From Zygnema cylindricum (lineage: Eukaryota; Streptophyta; Zygnematophyceae; Zygnematales; Zygnemataceae), in contig JBBHKE010003005.1 in the NCBI GenBank assembly GCA_037447655.1, positions 294,701 through 352,742 of the forward strand: a stretch of DNA of 58,042 nucleotides, written 5' to 3'. The notes beneath the pieces were generated by a model. It searched no databases, was not told where the DNA came from, and saw only the letters and a list, made by a program, of their open reading frames with translations. Of the stretch, positions 1-9,560 are shown in pieces. A program made the position numbers and the translations under genes. The first letter of the stretch is position 1, and each line of letters begins with the position of its first letter.

Positions 1-42
1 TATTCCGCTGTGCTTTGCTGACGCGGTGTTATCGTATCATCC

Positions 43-1006
43 TTTTTCACTTTTGCTCTTGTTGTTCAGTTCCCATCAGTAAGGATTCTCCTAAGTCTAG
101 CCGCACTAGAAAACATGAAAATACACTAGATGGATATTAAGACCGCCTTCCTTAATGGTCAGTTAGAGGAAGAAATTTTCATGCGGCAACTAGAGGGGTT
201 CGTGGAGGAAAGAGAAGAGAGCAAAGTCTATAGGCTCAAAAAGTCCTTATATGGATTGAAAGCAGGCTCCCCGACAATGGAATCAGAAACTAGATGAGTT
301 TCTCACCAGTCTGGGATATATCAGGATCAGTTCTGAGCATTCTATCTATATGTTTGAAGATGAGAATGGTGTGATATTTATTGCAATTTATGTGGATGAT
401 ATGCTAGTGATAAGTAAGTCTTTAGAAAAGATCAATAAGTTAAAAAAGATCTTAGAAGCAGATTTGACATGAAAGATTTAGGGGATGCAAGATATATTTT
501 GGGATTCCAAATGGAGAGAGATAGGGGGAAAAGGATCATTAGACTTACTAAAAAAGAAGCAATAGGTAATATGCTTGAAAAATTTTAAATGGAAGATGCA
601 AACAGTTTTACCACTCCCATGGACTTGAAGAAAGTAAGTGATGGAAGTGTAGAAGGAGGAGTGATAATCTTAAATGATCAAGTTTGTCTTGAAGAGAGAG
701 AGAGAGTTTATGAAGTCTATTCCTTACACGCATGTTATAGGAAGTCTAATATACTTTATAAACTGTACCAGGCTGGACATAGCGGCAGCGGTTGGAGTCC
801 ACAATAGGAGTGTATATGATCCTACGCAGAGAGATTGGGAGGCGCCCAAGAGAGTCATGAGATATTTGGTGGGAACAATGGAGTTATAGTTGCATTTGGG
901 AGGGGAGCACGTTGACATCACTACTTGGAGTGATGCTTGTAATAGGGATGCATCTATGAGAAGATACACTTCTGGGTATGTTTTGAATGTGGGGGAACGT
1001 GCTATC
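43..1006 (+). pseudogene. Degenerate Ty1/copia pol fragment (RT to RNase H)
   Basis: Broken reading frames give copia reverse transcriptase followed by the start of RNase [11 protein letters not shown] (first catalytic block) near 130, YVDD near 390, the TTPMDLKK linker near 615, and a TWSDA-like RNase H block near 925. Several frameshifts and stops interrupt it (for example LKAGSP instead of LKQAPR near 258). It stops abruptly at about 1006, where gypsy LTR sequence begins. The same segment recurs at 27010-27806 on the other side of the gypsy element. Bases 1-42 show nothing I can place. Confidence 0.85.
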
Positions 1007-2190
1007 AAGCTCGTGTGCTTCACACGCACCGCTTTTATCTTATCAAGGATTTCTATACCTTCTTCCTCTATGCATCCCTTCAAGTACGGGTAAAGGATCG
1101 CACCCAGCAAGACCAGATTCTTCTATTTTCTTAACTGAGCGGAACACACTTTATTTCGCGCCTAACGGAGGCTTGACAACGAAGTTATTCTGTTCCAAAT
1201 ATCATCATCCTGTTACATGCGACCTTTTTCCACTTGTCCGTTTGGGGCCTACATTGTGGAGTACCACGTAACTTTTAGGATAGTGTATTAGATTTTGCTG
1301 TTGGCTATTTGTAGAACGTTACTTCAGGTCCACCAGCCGGGTAGAGCATTTATTAATGAGAGTCAAAGTTAGGCGTTTCATGTTCATTTAGAACTTTGGT
1401 GCTCTGAATTGTGTTATAGAAACACACGTGGCTTCTAATCTAGCCAAAGATAGTCGCCTATTTTTTTGCCCTGAGTGTAGTACAACCTGTTTTGTCTTAT
1501 GTCCGAACAATAACCATTCCCAACTGTTAATTGGCTTTTGGTATTGTTTTGACTTTGGCACTATCGGTAGGACAAAACTTTGCTTGTATAAGGCACTTGG
1601 GGCCGAAGGAGACAGGTTGCTGTTTCAGTACTGTCTCTTGAGAAAAACCGTAGAAATTCTAGCAAAATTTCTTGTGGAGAACTTTTGTTTTGTATGTGAT
1701 TATGACCCTATTGCCATCTTGGTTTTCATCCGTCCTTTGTGGAAATCGTAGTCCGGTTTGGTGGTTGGCACTGTCTTTCCTGTTTGGGTGATTTGTGGAG
1801 TGGTGGTTGTTGGAAACCAAGAAGGGTCTTGCCGGTTCCGGGTCGCGGAATACCAGGAGTTAAGGAGGCCTTACCTGTTCCGAGGTTTTCGCGGGGGAGA
1901 TTTCGTCTCCTTTTGTTGTCCGCGTTACGTTTTGGGGGTAGGTTGAGCTTGCTTGCTATTCTTCCATATTTTATCTTTATTCTCTATTTTTCAAAGGGCA
2001 AGGTGATATTGTTAAATCTAAGACAGCATTTATATATTTCTATCATTTCATTATTCTAAGTGGGAGTATCTTTGTTTTCTCTTTGGTAGTCTTTTTTGGG
2101 GCTTCGGTTGGGTCCTTTCCGGGGTCGATTACCAGAATCTTTTGTACCAGAATAGTGGATTTTGAGAGGATTCTTGTTAGAATTTCAACA
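1007..2190 (+). repeat. Truncated 5' LTR of the gypsy element
   Basis: Aligns along its whole length with 25829-27009, with scattered substitutions and small indels, ending in the same TTTCAACA. The first 270 bp or so of the intact LTR (25558-25828) are absent and replaced by the copia fragment, so the left boundary is a deletion or recombination junction, not a true LTR end. The ORF-sized translations within it are not conserved between the two copies and are not genes. Confidence 0.88.
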
Positions 2191-2298
2191 AACCATCACA
2201 GTACTGAAACAACAACCTGTCTCTTTAGGTTAAAGAGGATAGGTGCTCAGGGCGGAGTACTTTTAGAAGGGGATTTAGATCTTCTTCTCCAATCAGCT

Positions 2299-3162
2299 AT
2301 GGGGGGAGGAGAAGTTCAGGATAAGGATCTTCCGGGTGTCAGATCAGCAAAGCAAGAGAGGCAGGAAGCGGTGGCCCATGAGGAAGAGTCACAGGTGCCC
2401 GAGGAAGAACCCCCCTTTGGCTCACCTTTACACATAGAGCGGTTTTTTAAGGGAGAGATGCCCTCCGAAGATGCAGTCGACACTCCTCCAACGCAGCGAG
2501 AGAGGCGACCCACTCTGCCACCTCCACCTGTCTTTTCCCCCGAGAATTTTCCAGCTTTGTCTGAGTTAGCCGGAGCTTGGGCTGCGGAGAAGACGGAAAG
2601 GCCGCCCTTATCCCCTAAAGCCTGTAGAAAGGGGTTGGCCCACAAGGGAGCGGTCTCTGGTCACCTTCCTGAGATCGGTCGCTTTACCAGGTCTAAGGCA
2701 CCGATAGCAGAGATGTACATGGATCCAGAGATCCTGGCTAATCCTAACCCGCCAATTGCAAAGAAATCTTAGCCCTTCAAAATTTCCATGAGTTGAAGGT
2801 TATGAAGAAGTTGGTACAGCGGGTCGCCAGGACAAACCGAGCCAGGGTGGTACGCCCAGTGGGAGGTGTGGTGGAGATAGTGAATAGTTAGTCGGAGAGC
2901 GGCTCCCCAATCTCAATACAGGAGCAACCGGCGGGACATGCAACTTCATACCAGCAGCATCCCCAATCTCATGCAAACGCGACCAGCAAGCAAGGGTTAC
3001 CCAAGCCAAAGAAAGGGTACGGGTTCGACTATCGAGACCGCAAGGGCAGGTTCGCTCCCCGACCTAAAGTGGAGCCGTTCTTTCCTTCCGACTCCACCTC
3101 TCTGAGCGCCCATTCTCCTTTTGCCCCAGTGGTTCAACCATCAAAGGGGTTGTGGCGTTCTA
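2299..3162 (+). pseudogene. Gypsy gag, N-terminal segment (interrupted by nested copia)
   Basis: The best start is the ATG at 2299 (MGGGEV...), because a related but diverged element at 56897 begins with the same MGGGEV and keeps the downstream pattern of acidic and SQ residues. The product is acidic, proline-rich and low-complexity, then Arg/Lys-rich, typical of the unstructured N-terminus of a large Gag. A TAG at 2770 ends the first frame and the coding continues in another frame to 3162, where the TTCTA target site of the nested copia lies. An in-frame upstream extension from 2083 would lie in the LTR and is unlikely to be used. Confidence 0.6.
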
Positions 3163-3834
3163 TGTTGAAATAAGTAGTTTTATTGTATTTTCTAGGTCTA
3201 AATTAATTAGCGGAAAACATATAAAGAAAATGTAGGCAGTTTGCCTCCATCTCTTCTCTCTTGCCCCCATACTTGTTGTAGTCACTGAAGGAGAGAGAGA
3301 GCGATGGAGCCATGGCTGCCTCAGCTCCATAGGAAGGACTAAAGAGTGACTTAAGTCGCTCTCAATAAAAGGTTGAGTCCGGCTGTACTCGAACCCCCGA
3401 CCAGCAAAGCGCGGCGTAGCCGTTAGCTCTAACGAGTCTGTCGTAGAAGTCTGTTAGGAGATATAGGGTTTCATTAATATTTAAACTATCGTGTTATACA
3501 GAAATCATTTAACTGAGACTCTTTACGGCACGCATAGATATAGTTTTACAAAATACGAAGTACTGTACTAAATTGAAACAGATATTGCGCATTTTGTTTT
3601 GACAGCGAAACAAATATTTCGCAAGTATTTATTACGGCTGAGATTCCATTTCGCGTCAAAACTAACGGCGCACATCATCGCCGAAATTGCGGAATGGTCA
3701 CTTTGGCATTTAGTGACGTGGCATGACCTGGCGCCAGGTGGAGAGATGACATTCGATGGCAAGAATTCTGAGGAACATACAGACGAGTGGAAAATAGACA
3801 CACGTCCGCCTAATGGCCTTGTCGTACAGAGGAG

Positions 3835-3871
3835 GTACAGAAAGTACATCGGCAGTAGTACTTTCTGGTAC
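3835..3871 (+). promoter_or_regulatory. U3 inverted repeat of copia-1
   Basis: GTACAGAAAGTAC at 3835-3847 faces GTACTTTCTGGTAC at 3858-3871 across a 10-nt spacer, about 120 bp upstream of the TATA-like box. The equivalent position in other LTRs of the window has different arm sequences that still pair (12685-12721, 30384-30420), which suggests selection for the pairing or for a dyad protein site. Confidence 0.55.
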
Positions 3872-3988
3872 TGTACAGTGTTCTGATTGGTTCGTACAGG
3901 CAGTAGATAGGGGTTGTGAGAGAGAACTAGGAAAAACTAGGACTTAGGAAAAATCGGGTAGATAGTCCTCTCTCTCTTTGAGAGTTTC

Positions 3989-4126
3989 TATAAATTGGCA
4001 TCTTTGCCACCCTATAACTTATCGCCTGGTTGGGCGTTTTCAGAGATTTCTTTTTCTATAGACTCAAAAGAGTCCAGGCTTCACAGGGGTGAAGTCAAAT
4101 TGTCTTCTTGTCTGCTTGTGTAGCAG
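3989..4126 (+). promoter_or_regulatory. TATA box and stem-loop leader of copia-1
   Basis: TATAAA at 3989-3994 is followed by five short stem-loops: GGCA/TGCC (3997-4008), CGCC/GGCG (4023-4036), GACTC/GAGTC with loop AAAA (4061-4074), CTTCAC/GTGAAG with loop AGGG (4079-4094) and CTGCT/AGCAG (4112-4126). The last four would lie in the transcript if initiation is about 30 nt after the TATA. The same series with different but pairing stems occurs in copia-2 (12828-12966) and in the LTR at 31324-31637. Confidence 0.6.
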
Positions 4127-4189
4127 TGGTTGCCATTGAAAGTGGGTTAGTTAGTAACTATCTAAAGGCTTTCTGTATTCTGTAGTCCA

Positions 4190-5270
4190 ATGGACGACAC
4201 AGAATTGCAGGTTATGGGCCTACCCTCTAGGGTGCCCACCTTCAATGGATCTGGGTTTATCTATTGGGAAGCCATGATGATGGGAGCTTTGTGTGAAAAA
4301 CGATACTGGGGTATCGTTAGTGGACAAGTGAAACGTCCACCTTCGCGAACTCCACCACGATTTGGAGGAGTAAGGTTTCCTACAGCAACGGCTGCCTCAG
4401 CGGAGGAGGCAGATGATGGGGACAACTTTGCGTCCGAAAAGGGGAAAATGAAAGAGACACTTCTCACTCCTATTGCCATAGTATCGGGAGCGGCGACCGT
4501 GAAGACCATGGAGAACGATACTCAAATGTGGGAGGATGTAAACATGGCTGCCAAGAACTTCATTCTGAGGCACCTCACTCAAGCTTTGGCCACCCTTCAT
4601 ATTCACATTTACAAGGCCGATGAGTTGTGGGTGAGTTTGGTGAAGATTTATAGAGCTAGAACTATTCATAAACTCCAGTTGGTTGAGCAAAAACTAGTGA
4701 ATTACACTTACAAAGAAAGAAAGATGTTAAATTATTGTAATGATCATTCTTCTTTCTAAATGGAGATGGAAAGTGCCGGGTGGACAGACACAATGAAAAT
4801 GAAGTTACCAAATGAGTTTGAGAACATAGGGAACCGAGTACAAGAAATGCCTGATAGTTCATGGAAATGGAACACAGTGGTTAGGATGATACTTGTGCAG
4901 GAAAAGACAATGGAGATTAGGAGAGGAGGAAAGAGCATTCAAGCTCTAGTAGCAGGAGGGGACCGATACGGGAAGGACCCGAATAAACCTTATAGAGGGG
5001 AAAGAGTTAATTTTGGGGGCCAAGGCCCCCAAAGGGTCTTTGTCATTTTTGCAAAAAGTCAGGACACTTCATCGCAGATTGTGTCAAGCTGTCGGAGCTG
5101 AGGCTCCAAGAGAACCGTGGAGGGGGTTCTTCCGGAGGGAAGAAAAAGACACTTGTGGTTACAAAAGTGACAGGAGAAACCGAGGATGAGTCTTTTGAGG
5201 AGGATGGGGAGCTTGTTCTTGACGAGAGTTTGGAGGAGAAGGTGATCCCTCCGAGATAGAAGTGTGCCCT
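4190..5270 (+). pseudogene. copia-1 gag (broken)
   Basis: Starts at the ATG at 4190 inside the LTR (MDDTELQVMGLPSRVP), followed by the YWEAMM-like core and FILRHLTQ (UBN2-type copia Gag). A stop at 4757 and frame changes near 5040 break it. The CCHC zinc knuckle is recognisable in a shifted frame near 5041 (CHFCKKSGHFIADC, pattern CX2CX4HX4C). Gag packages the element RNA in cytoplasmic particles. The coding would continue without a break into protease, as usual for copia. Confidence 0.8.
4210..4224 (+). other. Primer-binding site of copia-1 (initiator tRNA-Met anticodon arm)
   Basis: GGTTATGGGCCTACC follows the LTR directly. With one mismatch it is the complement of the anticodon arm of plant initiator tRNA-Met (GGTGGGCCCATAACC), not of its 3' end. 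Drosophila copia is known to prime from an internal cut of the same tRNA. The site is translated as the conserved Gag residues around VMG. Confidence 0.8.
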
Positions 5271-8200
5271 TGGAGCAATTCGGGAAGCTCCACAGGAAGG
5301 ATGGATTATCGACTCAGGTGCATCCATCCATATGTGTCGTGATAAAGAACTCTTCACTAAGCTAAGTAACATCCCTACTCTAGAGATAGAGTATAGGGAT
5401 GGGAGAGTGCTTACTACACATCTAGTGGGATCAGTAGATTTGAAAGTCTTACTGGAGGGTAAGACTTCTATTCTTACATTCTCAGATGTACTCTACATTC
5501 CTCAGCTGAGTAAAAATCTTGTCTTTACGTCTATGCTAGATGACAAGGTTTTTGATACCATCACTATAAAGGGTGTCTTTACAGCTAAATATTGGGATGA
5601 AGTTTACTTCACGGCAGATAAGGGTAGCCAAGGAATGTTTAGGCTTAACCTGAGTAATGAAAAGAAGAATGCTTACTATGTTGGTGTTCCTAAGTTGATG
5701 ATTTGGCATAAGCGGTTGGGGCATGTGCATTTTGAAAGTTTGAGGGAAATGAAAAAGCTTGGGGTAGTAAAAGGCATTCAGTTTGGTGATAATGAAATGA
5801 TGGATGATTCTAGTGGTTGTGCTCAAAGTAAGGCTCACAGACTTCCCTTTCCCAAAGCTGCCACATATTGAGGTGAGAAAGTGTTAGATCTGGTCCACAC
5901 AGATATTTAGGGACCTGCAAAAGTACCTTCGGTTGGAGGAAAGAGATTTATGATGACAATAACCGATGACTGGTCTAGGTACTCTAGAGTCTACTTTCTG
6001 AAAACAAAGTCTGAAGCATCAACTTACTTCAAAGAATATTAAGCCTGGAGTGAGAAGCTGCATGAATTTCCCATTAAGAGGATAAGGAGTGATAATGGGG
6101 GGGAATATACCTCTAACCAGTTTGAGGAATATCTAAGAGATGAAGGAGTGCAGCACCAGAAAATTGTACCATATAACCCGGAACAAAATGGTGTAGCTGA
6201 GAGGTTGAATCGAACTCTAGGAGATAGTGCATGTAGTATGTAGGCAGACAAGAAAATAGGAAAGAGATTTTGGGCAGAAGCAATGAACTGTGCCAACTAC
6301 ATTAAGAATAAAGTCCTTACCTCAGCTGTAAAGGGAGTGACACCTTATGAGAGATGGGTTGGAAAGAAACCATATATATCACACCTTAAAGTATTCGGTA
6401 GCCAAGTTTACAGTCTTGACACAGATAAGAAGAATTGGAAACTAGATGCTAAGGGGAAACCTGGATACTTTGTGGGATATGATGAGGATGTTAAGGGATA
6501 TAGAGTATATGACTTAGCAAATAAAGATATAATTTTGGTCAAACACTTAGTTGTCATGGATGAAGGGAAGTCATTTGACCCTTTCAAATATAGAAAGAAG
6601 ATAAGAATCAGATTTGAGTCTGACAGTGAGGAGAACTCGGTCGTTCCCGAAAGGGACATGAGTGAAACCGTGATTGCAGATTCAAGGGAGATCCAAGATA
6701 CAGGAGACTCAGCGGAAACCTCACATACTCGTATGGATTTCGAGGACATAGAAGAAGTGGGACCAGAACCGACTTCCATGGACAAGGGAGCCGATGAGAC
6801 AGTGAGAAGAAACCTAAGACTTCCATCCATTCCAGCTTGGGAGTTTGAGGGAAGAAGGAGGAGCAGCAAAAGGATACAAGAAAACCAGGTCGCTATTAAG
6901 GTAACTAAGCTATCTCACCCACATGAGCCACAGTCTTACTAGGAGGCAGTGAATAGTCCAGAGAAAGAAAGATGGATTAGAGCCATAAATGATGAGATGG
7001 CTTCTATCATGGAAGCAAATACTTGGGAATTAGCGGATTGTCCTCCAGAGAGAAAACCTATTGGGTGTAAATGGGTATTTAAACTAAAACTGAACCCAGA
7101 TAATACCATTGAGAGATATAAGGCTCGATTGGTAGCAAATGGGTTCACTCAAAAGGAAGGGATTGACTATGAAGAGACCTTTTCTCGAGTTGTTCAGTTC
7201 CGCTCAGTAAGGATTCTCCTCAGTCTGGCAGCAGCGAAAGACATGGAAATCCACCAGATGGACATTAAGACAGCTTTTCTTAATGGTGAGTTAGAGGAAG
7301 AAATTTTCATGAGGCAACCCGAAGGGTTTGTGGAAGAAGGAGAAGAGAGCAAAGTTTGTAGGCTCATAAAATCCTTATATGGACTGAAGTAGGCTCCCCA
7401 ACAGTGGAATAAGAAACTAGATGAGTTTCTCACCAATCTGGGATATATCCGTATCAGCTTTGACCATTCTATCTATATGTTTGAAGATGAGAATGGTATC
7501 ATTTTTATTGCAATTTATGTGGATGATCTGCTTGTGTTGAGTAAGTCTTTGGAGAAGATCAATGAGCTAAAGAAATATCTTAGGGCAATTGATATGAAGG
7601 ATTTAGGGGAGGCAAAATATATTTTGGGGATCCAAATGGAGAGAGATAGAAGGAAGAAGATTATTTGACTTACTCAAAAAGAAGCAATAGGAAATATGCT
7701 TCAGAAATTCCAGATGGAAAATGCTAACAATTGTACCACTCCCATGGACTTGAAAAAGTAAGTGATGGGAGTGTACTAAAAAAAGTAATGATGATCTTAG
7801 ACGATCAGATGAGTCTAGAGGAGAGTGAGTTTATGAAGTCTATCCCTTATAGAAAATTCATAGGAAGTTTGATCTATTTTATGAATTGTACCAGGCCTGA
7901 CATAGCGGCAGCAGTTGGAGTCTTCAGTAGGAGTCTTAATGATCCTAGAAAGAGAGACTGAAGGCAGCCAAGAGAGTCATGAGATATCTGGTGGGAACCA
8001 GAGAATTATGGTTGCATTTAGGAGGGGAGCAAACTGATATCACCACTTGGAGTGATGCCAGTTATGGGGATGCACCTATGAGACGATGCACTTTTGGGTA
8101 TGTGTTGTATGTTGGAGCAGTAAGCAACAAAAGGTGGTTGCTCAGTCCACTATGGAGGCTCAGTACATGGCCTCTTGTTCTGCTGTGAAAGAGTTGATGT

Positions 8201-8496
8201 GGGTCAAGTCCTTGCTGCAAGAATTAGGGTATATAAAGGAGGGAGTGCATGAAGTGTTTTGTGATAATCAAGCGGCCATAGCAATTGCAGCCAATCGAAA
8301 ACATCATTTTAAGGCTAAACATATGGACAAAAGATTAAGTTTTGTAAGAGAAAAAGTGGAGAATAAAATAGTGAATCTTGTATATAGATCATATGAGGAA
8401 ATGGTGTCTGACATGATGACCAAACGTGTCCCCTCTCCAAAGCTAAAATGTTGTAGGGAAAAATGTGGATTAAAAGAAAAGTTAAAATTAGACTAG
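5271..8496 (+). pseudogene. copia-1 pol: protease, integrase, RT, RNase H (broken)
   Basis: Protease motif DSGAS near 5310. Integrase zinc-binding HKRLGH...CSGCA near 5708-5822, then DDE core with SDNGGEY near 6090 and a [13 protein letters not shown] glutamate block near 6180. RT with [10 protein letters not shown] near 7258 and YVDDLL near 7518. RNase H with TWSDASYGD near 8048 and DNQAAIAI near 8264. At least eight stops (for example near 5869, 5908, 6040, 6241, 6940, 7390 and 7666) plus frameshifts near 7755 and 8115. It ends with the conserved C-terminal block MVSDMMTKRVPSPKLK and a stop at about 8494. Confidence 0.9.
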
Positions 8497-8509
8497 AAAA
8501 TAAGGGGAG
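8497..8509 (+). other. Polypurine tract of copia-1
   Basis: AAAATAAGGGGAG directly abuts the 3' LTR TG, the expected position for plus-strand DNA priming. copia-2 (17436-17448) and the element at 34161-34173 have almost the same tract. Confidence 0.8.
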
Positions 8510-9555
8510 TGTTGAAATAAGTAGTTTTATTGTATTTTCTAGGTCTAAATTAATTAGCGGAAAACATATAAAGAAAATGTAGGCAGCGAATCTCCATCTC
8601 TTCTCTCTTGCCCCCATACTTGTTGTAATCACTAAAAGAGAGAGAGAGCGATGGAGCCATGGCTGCCTCATCTCCATAGGAAGGACTAAAGAGTGACTTA
8701 AGTCACTCTCAACAAAAGGTTGAGTCCAGCAGGACTTGAACCCCCGACCAGCAGAGCGCGGTGTAGCCGTTAGCTCTAACCAGTCTGTCGTAGAAGTCTG
8801 TTAGGAGATATAGGGTTTCATTAATATTTAAACTATCGTGTTATACAGAAATCATTTAATTGAGACTCTTTACGACACGCATAGATACAGTTTTACAAAA
8901 TACAAAGTACTGTACTAAATTGAAACGGATATTGCGCATTTTGTTTCGACAGCGAAACAAATATTTCGCAAGTATTTATCACGGCTGAGATTCTATTTCG
9001 CGTCAAATCTAACGGCGCACATCATCGTCGAAATCTCGGAATGGTCACTTTGGCATTTAGTACGTGGCATGACCTGGCGCCACGTGGAGAGATGATATTC
9101 GGTCGCGGGAATTCTGAGGAACGTACGGACGAGTGGAAAATGGACACGCGTTCGCCTAATGGCCTTGTCGTACAAAGGCCGTACAGAAACTACATCGGCA
9201 GTAGTACTTTCTGGTACTGTACAGTGTTCTGATTGGTTTGTACATGCAGTAGATAGGGGTTGTGAGAGAGAACTAGGAAAAACTAGGACTTAGGAAAAAT
9301 CGGGTAGATAGTCCTCTCTCTCTTTGAGAGTTTCTATAAATTGGCATCTTTGCCACCCTATAACTTATCGCCTGGTTGGGCGTTTTGAGAGATTTCCTTT
9401 TCTATGCACTCAAGGGAGTCGAGGTTGCACAGGGGGGCAATCACATTGTCTGCTTGTCTGCTTGTGTAGCAGTGGTTGCCATTGAAAGTGGGATAGTTAA
9501 TAACTATCTGGAGGCTTCTTGCAATCTGTAGTCCAATTGAGGACACAAAATTCCA
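8510..9555 (+). repeat. copia-1 3' LTR
   Basis: Partner of 3163-4209, ending TTCCA at 9555 with the TTCTA duplication following. Scattered substitutions against the 5' LTR (for example GTACAGAAACTAC at 9181 where the 5' copy keeps the full arm) show an old insertion. The palindromic GGCGCCACGTGG near 9077-9088 includes a G-box core CACGTG. Confidence 0.93.
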
Positions 9556-9560
9556 TTCTA

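Larger units (their letters stand above)
3163..4209 (+). repeat. copia-1 5' LTR
   Basis: Starts TG at 3163 and ends CA at 4209, just before the primer site. It matches 8510-9555 with scattered substitutions. U3 contains a GTAC-flanked inverted repeat (3835-3871) and an ACGTGGCA box near 3716. A TATA-like TATAAA lies at 3989-3994, followed by several short perfect stem-loops. The gag start codon (4190) lies inside the LTR, 20 nt from its end. Confidence 0.93.
3163..9555 (+). mobile_element. Ty1/copia retrotransposon copia-1, complete with target duplication
   Basis: Two LTRs (3163-4209 and 8510-9555) both begin TGTTGAAATAAG and end in CA. The 5-bp sequence TTCTA at 3158-3162 is repeated at 9556-9560, which fixes both ends exactly. 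It carries a primer site at 4210, a polypurine tract at 8497-8509 and the order gag, protease, integrase, RT, RNase H, diagnostic of Ty1/copia. Many stops and several frameshifts make it non-autonomous. It is inserted in the gypsy gag, so it is younger than that element. Closely related to copia-2 at 12134. Confidence 0.95.

Noticed and set aside
1428-1751. ORFs inside the gypsy LTRs (1428-1751, 1739-2059, 25557-25955, 26492-26974)
   Set aside because: They differ in frame and stops between the two LTR copies and show no conserved protein.
2316-2645. Minus-strand ORFs opposite gag and pol (for example 2316-2645, 6408-6869, 13970-14416)
   Set aside because: Antisense shadows of recognised Gag/Pol frames with no domain of their own.
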